Below are positions 1 to 8,464 of a stretch of DNA of 64,000 nt, one piece after another. The notes under the pieces are model-generated. The model saw only the letters and a program-made list of their open reading frames with translations. It did not search any database and had not been told where the DNA came from. Position 1 is the first letter of the stretch; the number at the start of each line of letters is the position of its first letter. The translations under genes and the position numbers were made by a program. Source of the DNA: Flagellimonas chongwuensis (GTDB lineage Bacteria > Bacteroidota > Bacteroidia > Flavobacteriales > Flavobacteriaceae); NCBI RefSeq assembly GCF_013376415.1, contig NZ_WYET01000004.1, positions 124,001-188,000 on the forward strand, written 5' to 3'.

Positions 1-2
1 GT

Positions 3-770
3 ATCGCCTTTAACCGCCCCGATATACGCAATGCGTTCCGCCCCAAAACCACCAGCGAACTGTACAAAGCTTTTTACGATGCGCAAGAGGATACCTCCAT
101 TGGGGTAGTGCTGCTTTCTGGCGAAGGACCATCTTCTAAGGATGGCAAATGGGCCTTTTGCAGCGGGGGCGACCAAAAGGCACGTGGACATAAAGGCTAC
201 GTGGGTGACGATGGTTACCATCGCTTGAATATTTTAGAGGTACAGCGTTTGATTCGTTTTATGCCCAAAGTGGTCATTGCCGTAGTGCCCGGATGGGCCG
301 TTGGGGGAGGGCACAGCCTACATGTGGTGTGCGATATGACCCTTGCCAGTAAGGAACATGCCATTTTTAAACAAACCGATGCCGACGTTACCAGTTTTGA
401 CGGCGGCTACGGCTCCGCATATCTCGCCAAAATGGTAGGGCAAAAAAAGGCCCGTGAGATTTTCTTTTTAGGAAGGAACTATTCCGCACAAGAAGCATAT
501 GAAATGGGGATGGTAAACGCTGTTATCCCTCATGATGAATTAGAGGATACTGCCTATCAATGGGCCCAGGAAGTCTTGGCCAAATCGCCCACATCCATAA
601 AAATGCTAAAGTTTGCCATGAACCTTACAGACGATGGCATGGTCGGACAACAGGTGTTTGCTGGTGAAGCTACACGATTGGCCTACATGACGGACGAAGC
701 AAAAGAGGGTAGAAACGCATTTTTGGAAAAGCGTAAACCGGATTTTGGCAAGGACAAGTGGATTCCGTAA
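3..770 (+). CDS. menB: 1,4-dihydroxy-2-naphthoyl-CoA synthase, 3' part
   Basis: This is the C-terminal ~255 residues of a crotonase-fold enzyme; the 5' end lies before the window and the open frame is already running at base 3. The family converts o-succinylbenzoyl-CoA to 1,4-dihydroxy-2-naphthoyl-CoA in menaquinone synthesis in the cytoplasm. MenB-type signatures are visible: FNRPDIRNAFRP near the start, CSGGDQ (oxyanion-hole and active-site region), GWAVGGGHSLH, TSFDGGYGSAYLAK and the C-terminal FGKDKWIP. The strong similarity of these blocks to known MenB makes a general enoyl-CoA hydratase unlikely. Menaquinone is the usual respiratory quinone of Bacteroidota, so this is a core gene. Confidence 0.93.
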   Translation: MAFNRPDIRNAFRPKTTSELYKAFYDAQEDTSIGVVLLSGEGPSSKDGKWAFCSGGDQKARGHKGYVGDDGYHRLNILEVQRLIRFMPKVVIAVVPGWAVGGGHSLHVVCDMTLASKEHAIFKQTDADVTSFDGGYGSAYLAKMVGQKKAREIFFLGRNYSAQEAYEMGMVNAVIPHDELEDTAYQWAQEVLAKSPTSIKMLKFAMNLTDDGMVGQQVFAGEATRLAYMTDEAKEGRNAFLEKRKPDFGKDKWIP

Positions 771-851
771 ATCAATTTACAGCTACCAATAAACAATTTA
801 CAATTACCCATTGTCATTTTTTGAAAGAGTGAAATGGGTTTAAGCATCTAT

Positions 852-1430
852 ATTTCTCGACTGTGCTCGAAATGACAAGTAATGCACAACTGTAGTTGTC
901 ACATCGAGCGCAGTTGAGATGCGTCTTGGATTGATTCAGGATGGCCCTAAATAGAAAAGAGCCCTGCCGTTATGGTCAAGACTCTTTTACGAGAACACTA
1001 TATGAAAATGAAAAAATTACTTTCGTTTTTTATTACATAATAAAAGTAGCTCACCTCTTCATTTCGTTGAAATTATTGTTGTGAAGTATCCGTTACCTGT
1101 TGTCATCTTTATATTTTATGTGATTCTGTACTTAGTTATTGGCTTGCCAGGGGGTATTTCTGACGCAGGATACGACTGAAGAATTTAGATTTCTCGACTG
1201 CGCTCTAAATGATCAGAGTAGTTGCCATATCGAAGAGGAGTCGAGATGCGTCTTGGATTGATTCAGGATAGGCCCAAATAGAAAAGAGCCTTGCCGTTAT
1301 GGTCAAGACTCTTTTACGAGAACACTATATGAAAATGAAAAAATTACTTTCGTTTTTTATTACATAGTAAAACTACTACGAGAATTCCCGTAAACGAAAT
1401 TATTGTTGTGAAGTACCCTTTTCCTGTGGT
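852..1430. repeat. Two-copy direct repeat (~240 bp each) in a noncoding gap
   Basis: The 690-bp gap between menB and the next gene holds two diverged copies of one unit, roughly 852-1105 and 1189-1430. The best conserved core (916-1043 and 1243-1370, offset 327 bp) differs at only a few bases. Each copy starts with a CTCGACTG-CTC type motif of the kind dispersed through flavobacterial genomes. It then has a hairpin (AAAAGAG arm paired with CTCTTTT; 955-988 and 1282-1315) and a 12-codon ORF (1002-1040 and 1329-1367) encoding the same peptide, MKMKKLLSFFIT. The rest of the gap shows no gene. Confidence 0.8.
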
Positions 1431-1460
1431 TTTTCGAACCTTTTTGTATATCTCATCGAT

Positions 1461-2795
1461 TTATGGTACCGCTTTTACGATGTTCGACAGCACTCCGTTC
1501 ACATCAAAATACGGTTCCTCGGCCAAACCTGTCCGTACAACGACCAAGTCTTTGGAAGGAATCATAAATACATGCTGACCTTCAAAACCATTGCAAGAAA
1601 ACATATCCCTCGGCACATCGGGATATTTACCTTCTGCGTTCAGCCAAAAATGAGCACCGTAAGTGCCATTGGATTTAGCGGTTGGAGTTGTGATATAATC
1701 TACCCATGAAGCATCGAACAATTGTTCCCCGTTCCAATTTCCCTTGTCCAGATGCAATTGTCCAAAACGTGCCCAGTCCCGTGTACTCGCCCATGCGTAA
1801 GAAGAGCCCACATAATTTCCTGCAATATCCGCTTCCATAACCATGGAATACATCCCTATTTTATCGATTAAAGCGGAGTACGGGAAGTCCAAATACTCTT
1901 GATGGCTCCTAAATTGCTGCTTTAGTATTCCCGAAAGCAAATTTGTGGTTCCCGAAGAGTAGTTCCATATTTCTGTCGGTTTTGCAATCGCTTTTTTATC
2001 ACGTTGGGCACGAGTCATATCACTGTCCAAGAACAACATCCGTGTAACATCGGATATGCTCGTGTAATCTTCATTCCAAGCCAATCCGCTTTGCATGCGG
2101 AGCAGGTGGTTCAGGGTGATATCTTTCCTTTCATCATCTTTCCATTCAGGAATGGGAGCGGGCCAATCCATTTCTAACTTTCCTTGGTGTTCCAAAATTC
2201 CATAGCAAGATGCTAAAACACTTTTGGTCATGGACCATCCCAAAATAGGGGTGTCCTTATCAAACCCATCAATATATTTTTCGGCAATCAAATGTCCTTT
2301 ATAAAGAATTAGAAAGGTTCGTGTTTTTTGAGTTTCAGGCTCGGCGAAGGCCATGGCGATGGCCTTATTGATTTGATCCATATTCACATCGGCCAATATG
2401 GTGTCCAATGGAGCCGCTTGTCCGTAAGGATAGGGAATGGTATCGGCAGGTTGGTTTCGTTGAGGTCTTATTGTTAACGCTTTGGGGTCGTAATCATCAT
2501 TGATCAAAACAGCTCCAAGACCCTCACGATAAACTGCGGTACGCTTCATCATTCCATAAACAGTGGATGATGCTGATTGCTCACCCTCATCAATCTCAGT
2601 AGATGCTATTTCTATCAAAGGTGCACTATTATCGTATTGATTCATACTGGCAGCAGAACGATGCGCCAGAAAGACGCCGGAGGCCACATTTTTGGCGGCA
2701 TAACCGGAAATAATGTTCAGTTTGGGGTAATTTAGGTAAACGACAACTCCTATGATTACGAGAAGGAGCAGCAAAACACGTTTAAGTAGTTTCAT
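1461..2795 (-). CDS. Membrane-anchored serine hydrolase, beta-lactamase/class C family
   Basis: A 444-residue protein with a hydrophobic N-terminal segment (residues 4-22) that is either a membrane anchor or an uncleaved signal. The SxxK nucleophile motif is Ser188-Met-Thr-Lys191 in GWSMTKSVL, and a Tyr279-Ser-Ser281 motif stands for the YxN element. This matches the serine-hydrolase family that includes class C beta-lactamases, esterases and 6-aminohexanoate-dimer hydrolases. The substrate cannot be deduced. The catalytic domain (about 135-440) would sit in the periplasm. The gene is divergent from the pirin gene with a ~50-bp shared upstream region. Family assignment is firm; true beta-lactamase activity is not implied. 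Confidence 0.85.
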   Translation of the reverse strand: MKLLKRVLLLLLVIIGVVVYLNYPKLNIISGYAAKNVASGVFLAHRSAASMNQYDNSAPLIEIASTEIDEGEQSASSTVYGMMKRTAVYREGLGAVLINDDYDPKALTIRPQRNQPADTIPYPYGQAAPLDTILADVNMDQINKAIAMAFAEPETQKTRTFLILYKGHLIAEKYIDGFDKDTPILGWSMTKSVLASCYGILEHQGKLEMDWPAPIPEWKDDERKDITLNHLLRMQSGLAWNEDYTSISDVTRMLFLDSDMTRAQRDKKAIAKPTEIWNYSSGTTNLLSGILKQQFRSHQEYLDFPYSALIDKIGMYSMVMEADIAGNYVGSSYAWASTRDWARFGQLHLDKGNWNGEQLFDASWVDYITTPTAKSNGTYGAHFWLNAEGKYPDVPRDMFSCNGFEGQHVFMIPSKDLVVVRTGLAEEPYFDVNGVLSNIVKAVP

Positions 2796-2846
2796 GGTAT
2801 AGGATGTATTTGTAACTTTCTGCTTCTAAATATAAACATTTAACAC

Positions 2847-3719
2847 ATGTCCAACATTGGATTGATCATTGAAGAGCGTAGCAGGGATATTGGCGATTTT
2901 TTGGTAGGAAGGCTGATTCCTTTCCGCAAGAAGCGTATGATCGGCCCTTTTATTTTTATCGACCATATGGGACCAACAAAATTGGGGCCTGAAAAGTATA
3001 TGGACGTGGACCAGCATCCGCATATGGGCCTTTCCACTTTGACATTTATGTTGGAAGGTGAGATCAACCACGAAGATAGCCTCGGAACCCATCAACGAAT
3101 CAAACCCGGTTCCGTTAACTGGATGACGGCAGGGAAGGGGGTCACCCATACCGAGAGAACACCACAAGATTTGCGCAACGGTAACTCGTTTACAGCGCAT
3201 GGGTATCAAATTTGGGTGGCGTTGCCAAAAGAATTGGAAGACATGGAACCTCAATTCCATCATATTGATGGTGCGGATATTCCTAAATGGAGCGATGGTC
3301 CCGCAGAATTTAAACTGGTTGCGGGCGAAGGTTACGGAAAAAAATCCCCGGTACCCGTGCATTCCAATCTTTTTATGGTAGAAGTAATGGCAAAGGAAGC
3401 GTATTCCTTGAATGTAAACGGTAGCCTAAAAGGCGAAATCGGCATTTGTATAGTTGAAGGCGGCATTGAAGCCTGCGGAGAAACGGTCGGCGAAGGAAAT
3501 ATTCTAGTATCCAAAGTGGAGGACACCTGCAACATAAAACTAAAACCAAATACACATTTAATGTTGTTCGGTGGCGAACCTTTTCCAGAGGAACGTTATA
3601 TTTATTGGAATTTTGTTTCTTCCAGTAAGGAAAAACTCGAAGAGGCAAAAAAAGCATGGGCCGATAAAACCTTTCCAATGATGGAAAACGACAACACCTA
3701 TGTACCGTTACCCAACTAA
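2847..3719 (+). CDS. Pirin family protein
   Basis: A 290-residue bicupin of normal pirin length. The metal-binding set of the N-terminal cupin is present: His57 and His59 in DQHPHMG, and His101 and Glu103 in GKGVTHTER. The C-terminal cupin ends in the typical GGEPFPEERYIYWNF block. Pirins are Fe(II)-binding cytoplasmic proteins; some are quercetinases and others redox-responsive regulators, and the sequence does not tell which applies here. The ATG at 2847 lies in the short divergent region shared with the serine hydrolase. Long antisense frames over this gene are shadows. Confidence 0.92.
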   Translation: MSNIGLIIEERSRDIGDFLVGRLIPFRKKRMIGPFIFIDHMGPTKLGPEKYMDVDQHPHMGLSTLTFMLEGEINHEDSLGTHQRIKPGSVNWMTAGKGVTHTERTPQDLRNGNSFTAHGYQIWVALPKELEDMEPQFHHIDGADIPKWSDGPAEFKLVAGEGYGKKSPVPVHSNLFMVEVMAKEAYSLNVNGSLKGEIGICIVEGGIEACGETVGEGNILVSKVEDTCNIKLKPNTHLMLFGGEPFPEERYIYWNFVSSSKEKLEEAKKAWADKTFPMMENDNTYVPLPN

Positions 3720-3760
3720 ACGTAAACCAACTCACTTAAAGTTTAAGACAGAACCGACCA

Positions 3761-5242
3761 ATGCCGAACAAACCAAGTATTACCCCACTGCTTTTATTAC
3801 TTCTAATTTTTATTTCTTCCTGTAAAAAAGAAAAACCGAAATCCCCGGAAGCTGAGCTCTATACAAAATACTGTGCCAGTTGTCATTTAGCTCCTAAATT
3901 GGACGAATTGCCCAAAGAAATATGGGAAAATTCGGTGCTTCCAGCCATGCTTGAGCGTATGGAAGTAGAAGGAATCAATGAAGATGCGAATGCAGAAACA
4001 TCAGGCTTTAGACCAAAACTCACCTTTGAAGAATGGGTTCAGATTCAGACCTACGTACTATCCAATGCACCAGAACATTTGGAAACCATAGATGTACCCA
4101 GAGCAGATACTTTGAACCAATTTGTGGCCAAGCCATATGCCGTTGATGAACAAAATGGTGGTATGATCACTTATTTGGAGTTTCTTCAGAATAAAAACCA
4201 AGTCCACTATGGAGATCTCACCGGGACTTTAGGGTCTTTTAATTTTGACCAAGAAGCCTCCGAACAAATCTATCAAGGCAAAACACCTATAACTTGGTAC
4301 AGTAAAAAAGATTCCATGGAAATTATCAGTGAGGTAGGAATCATTCGTCCATCCGAATTGGAAAAAGGAAAAATACTTCGCAAAATTGGAACGGATACCT
4401 TAGCTGTAAACCAAAGTTTTCATAGGCCCGTCCATACTTTATTGGAAGATTTGAACGGTGACGGCAAAAATGAAATCATCGTGAGCGAGTTCGGCAATGA
4501 ATCCGGTCGGTTGTCTCTTTTGATCGAGAACGAATCTGGAGGGTATGACAAAAAAGTATTGCTCAACCTACCCGGTGCCATACGTACTGTGGCAAAGGAC
4601 ATGAACAACGACGGAAAACTAGATATTGTAGCCTTAATGACCCAAAGTAACGAGAGCATTACTGTTTTCCATCAGACTGAAGATTTAGTGTTTGAAGCTA
4701 AAAAACTTTTGGAGTTCAGCCCTATATTCGGAACAAGTTGGTTCGAAATAGTAGATTATAATGGGGATGGTTTAGATGACATTATAACAGTTCAAGGGGA
4801 CAATGCGGATATTTCGTATGTGCACAAACCCTATCACGGTATGCGCATCTATCTCAATCAAGGAAACAATGAGTACGCTGAATCCTATTTTTATCCCATG
4901 TACGGTGCTACAAGGGTACTTTCCAGGGATTTTGACCAAGACGGCGACATAGATTTCGCCCTGATCAGCACATTTCCCAATTATATGGAGTTTCCAGAAC
5001 GCTCCTTCGTGTATTTGGAAAACAAGGACTCGGATACTTATGAGTTTTCTACAAAAATATTGGAAGACCCCGCTTTGGCACGATGGTTTTTGATGGATGC
5101 TTCGGATGTTGATAATGATGGTGACCTGGATATAGTACTTAGCTCCTTGACCTTAGGATTCACGCCGGTTCCCGATGTGTTGTCCGACCGATGGAACAAC
5201 ACCAATGTGGACATTATGCTCTTGGAAAATTTATTGCATTGA
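3761..5242 (+). CDS. Lipoprotein with c-type haem motif and FG-GAP/VCBS repeats
   Basis: A 493-residue exported lipoprotein: a hydrophobic signal ends in the lipobox ISSC (Cys21). Right after it is a single haem-attachment site, CASCH (Cys38, Cys41, His42), in a short cytochrome-c-like region. The rest (about 110-490) contains aspartate-rich calcium-loop repeats of the FG-GAP/VCBS type, e.g. DLNGDGKNE, DMNNDGKLD, DYNGDGLDD, DFDQDGDID and DVDNDGDLD, which normally form a beta-propeller. Inferred role: envelope-bound binding or redox protein of unknown partner. Its stop overlaps the likely TTG start of the next gene, so it heads an operon reaching at least 7770. Confidence 0.85.
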   Translation: MPNKPSITPLLLLLLIFISSCKKEKPKSPEAELYTKYCASCHLAPKLDELPKEIWENSVLPAMLERMEVEGINEDANAETSGFRPKLTFEEWVQIQTYVLSNAPEHLETIDVPRADTLNQFVAKPYAVDEQNGGMITYLEFLQNKNQVHYGDLTGTLGSFNFDQEASEQIYQGKTPITWYSKKDSMEIISEVGIIRPSELEKGKILRKIGTDTLAVNQSFHRPVHTLLEDLNGDGKNEIIVSEFGNESGRLSLLIENESGGYDKKVLLNLPGAIRTVAKDMNNDGKLDIVALMTQSNESITVFHQTEDLVFEAKKLLEFSPIFGTSWFEIVDYNGDGLDDIITVQGDNADISYVHKPYHGMRIYLNQGNNEYAESYFYPMYGATRVLSRDFDQDGDIDFALISTFPNYMEFPERSFVYLENKDSDTYEFSTKILEDPALARWFLMDASDVDNDGDLDIVLSSLTLGFTPVPDVLSDRWNNTNVDIMLLENLLH

Positions 5243-5676
5243 AAAACTGTGTTTTCATACTGATCATTATTCTTGTGGGATGTTCATCAAAAGAAGATGA
5301 AACAAAGCCCAACAAAAAATATGATTGGTACGGACACGAAGTCACGGCTTCTGCCTATAACTCCGTATTTTGGCAAACGGATAGTATCAACCCTTCCGTT
5401 GCGGCTTGGGGAGATACCTTAAAGCCCGGCATGAAAGTCATCGCAGTATCCAGAGACCTTATCAAAAAAGGATTGACGTACAATACCATGGTAAAAATCG
5501 ATACTTTCCCAGATACATTTTACGTGAAGGACAAAATGCATTGGCGTTGGCGAAACCGTATTGATATTTACATGGGTAAAGACGTAAAAAAAGCACGGGA
5601 ATGGGGCAGAAAAAGATTGATTATCTGTTATGCCGTTCCCATCGATTCCATAAATACTACAAATGAAGAAGATTAG
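5239..5676 (+). CDS. 3D (Asp-Asp-Asp) domain lipoprotein
   Basis: The open frame begins at 5191, but the only start giving a proper lipoprotein signal is TTG 5239, which yields MKNCVFILIIILVGC with lipobox LVGC and overlaps the previous stop by 4 nt. The mature part contains TASAYNSVFWQTD and a C-terminal RNRIDIYMGKDVKKAREWG block, characteristic of the 3D domain, a double-psi beta-barrel related to MltA and RlpA that acts on or binds peptidoglycan. The next gene, an amidase, starts 13 nt inside this one. The three genes 5239-7770 look like a cell-wall remodelling unit. Confidence 0.78.
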   Translation: MKNCVFILIIILVGCSSKEDETKPNKKYDWYGHEVTASAYNSVFWQTDSINPSVAAWGDTLKPGMKVIAVSRDLIKKGLTYNTMVKIDTFPDTFYVKDKMHWRWRNRIDIYMGKDVKKAREWGRKRLIICYAVPIDSINTTNEED

Positions 5677-6325
5677 TTTACTTTTATGGGGACTGGCCTT
5701 GGGAGCATGCTCAACTCAAAAGGAAATTGTGGATATTCCCATTATTTTTGATGAACAACGGATTGAATTGACCAAGGAATACCTGTTGAATAGGTACGAG
5801 TTGGAGCAGGATACCCCGGAAATAACGCCTAAAATGGTAGTGCTGCATTGGACGGCCATTCCATCCCTAAAAAAATCGTTCGAGGCCTTTAATAGGTCCA
5901 CATTGCCCAATTGGCGGCCCGATTTGGTGAACGTAAGTGGACTAAACGTAAGCTCTCATTTTCTGGTGGATCAAGATGGCACCATATACCGTTTAATGCC
6001 GGAAACCACCATGGCAAGACACACTATTGGATTAAACCATTGTGCCATTGGTATAGAAAATGTGGGCGGTACCGAAGGGTTGCCCTTGACCAAAAAACAG
6101 TTGCGCTCCAATATCTATCTGGTGAACTATTTAGCATCAAAATATGATATTGATTATGTAATCGGTCACCAAGAATACACACTTTTTGAAGGACATCCGC
6201 TTTGGCTGGAGGTAGATGATGGTTATCGTACCAAAAAAACCGATCCAGGAATGGATTTTGTGGAAAAGGTTCGAAATGCCACCAAAAAATTTAACTTTAA
6301 ACCTGTTCCAACAAAAAAACAATGA
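5663..6325 (+). CDS. N-acetylmuramoyl-L-alanine amidase (Amidase_2), lipoprotein
   Basis: A 220-residue lipoprotein (lipobox GAC, Cys16) with an AmpD/PGRP-type amidase domain. The zinc ligands can be placed as His62 (VVLHWTA), His169 (VIGHQEY) and Asp194 (KKTDPGMDF). The substrate side includes SSHFLVDQDGTIYRL and GIENVGG. The family cleaves the amide bond between N-acetylmuramate and L-alanine of the peptidoglycan stem peptide; a lipobox suggests action from a membrane-anchored position in the envelope. It overlaps the 3D-domain gene before it and shares an ATGA overlap with the M14 peptidase after it, implying translational coupling. Confidence 0.88.
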   Translation: MKKISLLLWGLALGACSTQKEIVDIPIIFDEQRIELTKEYLLNRYELEQDTPEITPKMVVLHWTAIPSLKKSFEAFNRSTLPNWRPDLVNVSGLNVSSHFLVDQDGTIYRLMPETTMARHTIGLNHCAIGIENVGGTEGLPLTKKQLRSNIYLVNYLASKYDIDYVIGHQEYTLFEGHPLWLEVDDGYRTKKTDPGMDFVEKVRNATKKFNFKPVPTKKQ

Positions 6326-7770
6326 TAAAGCAACTTTTACTTTCGGCTGTCTTTCTACTAGTTTGCAATGTACAGGCTCAGGATGAACTTACCTCCAAGC
6401 TGTATGAAACTTATGATGATTACAAAGAATCGAGCATTGGAAAACGGAGGATAAAACACGCCGACATCCAACCCTTAATCGAAAAATTTAAAGCGAACCC
6501 TAAGTTTGAAGTCCAAAAGGTAGGGGAGTCTATTCAGGGGCGGGATATACACTTGATAAGCATTGGTTCCGGGGACAGCAATATATTTTTATGGTCCCAA
6601 ATGCACGGTGATGAGCCCACGGCCACCCAAGCTATTTTTGACATCCTTAATTTTTTGGATGCCCCTGAATTCAAGGAAGAGAAGGAAGCAATCTTATCCA
6701 AGTTAAAACTTCACTTTTTACCAATGCTCAACCCAGATGGCGCCGAAGTATTTACGAGAAGAAATGCCTTGGGAATCGATATCAACCGCGATGCCCTGCG
6801 CTTGCAGTCTCCCGAAGGGCAAACTTTAAAGCGTCTTCGTGATAGCCTTGATGCCGATTTTGGTTTTAACCTTCACGACCAGAGCAAGTACTACAATGCG
6901 GAACGGACCGATAAGCCGGCGACTATTTCATATCTCGCCACAGCATATAATTACGAAAAGGACATCAACGATGTTAGGGCCAATGCCATGAAAGTGATTG
7001 TTTTTATGGATAAAATCATACAAAACTATGCACCAGGACAGGTTGGTCGGTACAGCGATGATTTTGAGCCTCGTGCCTTTGGTGACAACATTGCTAAATG
7101 GGGGACTAGCCTTATTCTGATAGAATCTGGAGGCTATCCAGGCGACCCGGAAAAACAAGAGATTCGCAAGCTGAACTACGTTTCCATTCTTTCGGCGCTG
7201 TATACTATTGCCAACCAATCGTACAAGGATATTCCCATTGAAGATTACGAAAAAATTCCCCACAACAATCGTATGTTGTTCGATTTAAAGATAGAAAACA
7301 TCACTTATGAGCTTTTGGGCAATGACTATATTATTGATTTGGGAATAATCAACTACGAGGTAGATTTAAAAGACCACAACGAGTTCTATTACAAAAGTTC
7401 GGTTGCCGACCAAGGGGACCTATCCACTTATTATGCTTACAAAACCTTTGATGCGAAGGGTTACAGCATCGTTCAGCCAAAGGTGGCCAAGGTGACTCGA
7501 ATTGATAATCCCATGCAGTTGTTGCAGGATGGGGTGGCCTATGTAAAAACGGAGAAGCCAGAGAAAAGCACTTTTGTACACTTTCCGTTGATATTGGTAG
7601 ATGAGAAATTTGAATTAAAAAGTTTTAGTATGCAACCGGGAGCAAACCCGACATTCTTTCTAAAGAAAGATGGGAAATTGACGCACGCCGTCATCAATGG
7701 TTTTTTGATAGACCTTTCCAAGCCTTTGGAACAACAAAATACAGGAAACGGTCTGATTAATGGTAAATAG
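6322..7770 (+). CDS. Secreted M14 family zinc carboxypeptidase
   Basis: A 482-residue protein with a cleavable signal peptide ending near NVQAQ (residue 20). Metal ligands of the M14 fold are His95 and Glu98 (SQMHGDEPTA) and His185 (FNLHDQS). NPDGAEVFTRRNALGIDINRD is the arginine/substrate-binding block, and a glutamate in LILIESGGYPG is the likely catalytic base. Inferred role: release of C-terminal or stem-peptide amino acids from periplasmic peptides. The ATGA overlap with the amidase gene supports a joint role in peptidoglycan or peptide recycling. The C-terminal ~150 residues have no recognised domain. Confidence 0.85.
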   Translation: MIKQLLLSAVFLLVCNVQAQDELTSKLYETYDDYKESSIGKRRIKHADIQPLIEKFKANPKFEVQKVGESIQGRDIHLISIGSGDSNIFLWSQMHGDEPTATQAIFDILNFLDAPEFKEEKEAILSKLKLHFLPMLNPDGAEVFTRRNALGIDINRDALRLQSPEGQTLKRLRDSLDADFGFNLHDQSKYYNAERTDKPATISYLATAYNYEKDINDVRANAMKVIVFMDKIIQNYAPGQVGRYSDDFEPRAFGDNIAKWGTSLILIESGGYPGDPEKQEIRKLNYVSILSALYTIANQSYKDIPIEDYEKIPHNNRMLFDLKIENITYELLGNDYIIDLGIINYEVDLKDHNEFYYKSSVADQGDLSTYYAYKTFDAKGYSIVQPKVAKVTRIDNPMQLLQDGVAYVKTEKPEKSTFVHFPLILVDEKFELKSFSMQPGANPTFFLKKDGKLTHAVINGFLIDLSKPLEQQNTGNGLINGK

Positions 7771-7807
7771 ATTTTAGAAACAGTAAATAACCCTTTAGCA
7801 CATAAAA

Positions 7808-8407
7808 ATGAAGAAACAGATTTTAGTAGGATTATGCCTTTTGGCAGCACAATTGACTTTTGCACAAGAGTCTATTACTCTTTTTAACGGTAAAAACTTG
7901 GATGGTTGGGTAAACCACGGAGAGGAAAAATGGTTTGTAGAAGATGGTGAACTCATCTGCGAAAGTGGTCCAAAAGGTGAATATGGCTATTTGTCCACAG
8001 ATAAATTCTATAAAGATTTTGAATTGACCTTGGAGTTTAAACAAGAGGCCGATGGTAACAGCGGTGTTTTTATCCGTTCTACTTTTGAAGGCACCAAAGT
8101 AACCGGTTGGCAAGTAGAGGTTGCCCCTCCAGGAAAAGATACGGGTGGAATCTACGAATCTTACGGGCGAGGTTGGTTGATAAAACCAGACCCTGAAAAA
8201 GACAAAGCCCTAAAAATGGGGGAGTGGAACACTATGAAAATCCGTGTGGAAGGTCCCAAGGTAACTTCTTGGCTCAATGGGGTTGAAATGGTTCATCTGG
8301 AAGATGAAAAAATTGGAGAGGGCGAAGGCGCCATCGCATTACAGATCCATGATGGAGGAGGTATTCGCGTAAAATGGCGAAACATAGAACTTATCCCTTT
8401 GGATTAA
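7808..8407 (+). CDS. Secreted DUF1080 (3-keto-disaccharide hydrolase type) protein
   Basis: A 199-residue protein with a signal peptide (to about residue 20, LTFAQ) followed by one jelly-roll domain of the DUF1080 family: LFNGKNLDGWV, SGVFIRSTFEG, WNTMKIRVEGPKV and a C-terminal IRVKWRNIELIPL. Members act on glycosides, including 3-keto-glycosides, in Bacteroidota, but the substrate is not readable here. It lies 37 bp after the M14 gene and is followed by a strong bidirectional terminator. A longer DUF1080 protein converges on the same terminator. Confidence 0.88.
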   Translation: MKKQILVGLCLLAAQLTFAQESITLFNGKNLDGWVNHGEEKWFVEDGELICESGPKGEYGYLSTDKFYKDFELTLEFKQEADGNSGVFIRSTFEGTKVTGWQVEVAPPGKDTGGIYESYGRGWLIKPDPEKDKALKMGEWNTMKIRVEGPKVTSWLNGVEMVHLEDEKIGEGEGAIALQIHDGGGIRVKWRNIELIPLD

Positions 8408-8418
8408 GAAAAAAGAAA

Positions 8419-8451
8419 AGCCCGATTGCTATAATCGGGCTTTTTTTATTT
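8419..8451. terminator. Bidirectional rho-independent terminator
   Basis: A perfect 9-bp stem (AGCCCGATT pairing with AATCGGGCT) with a short GCTAT loop is followed by seven Ts and preceded by an A-rich run. It sits between the convergent DUF1080 genes and can serve both. Confidence 0.9.
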
Positions 8452-8464
8452 GAATTATGAATCT

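Noticed and set aside
2826..3362. Antisense open frames over the pirin gene
   Set aside because: They lie opposite a well-supported pirin with intact metal ligands and have no recognisable domains.
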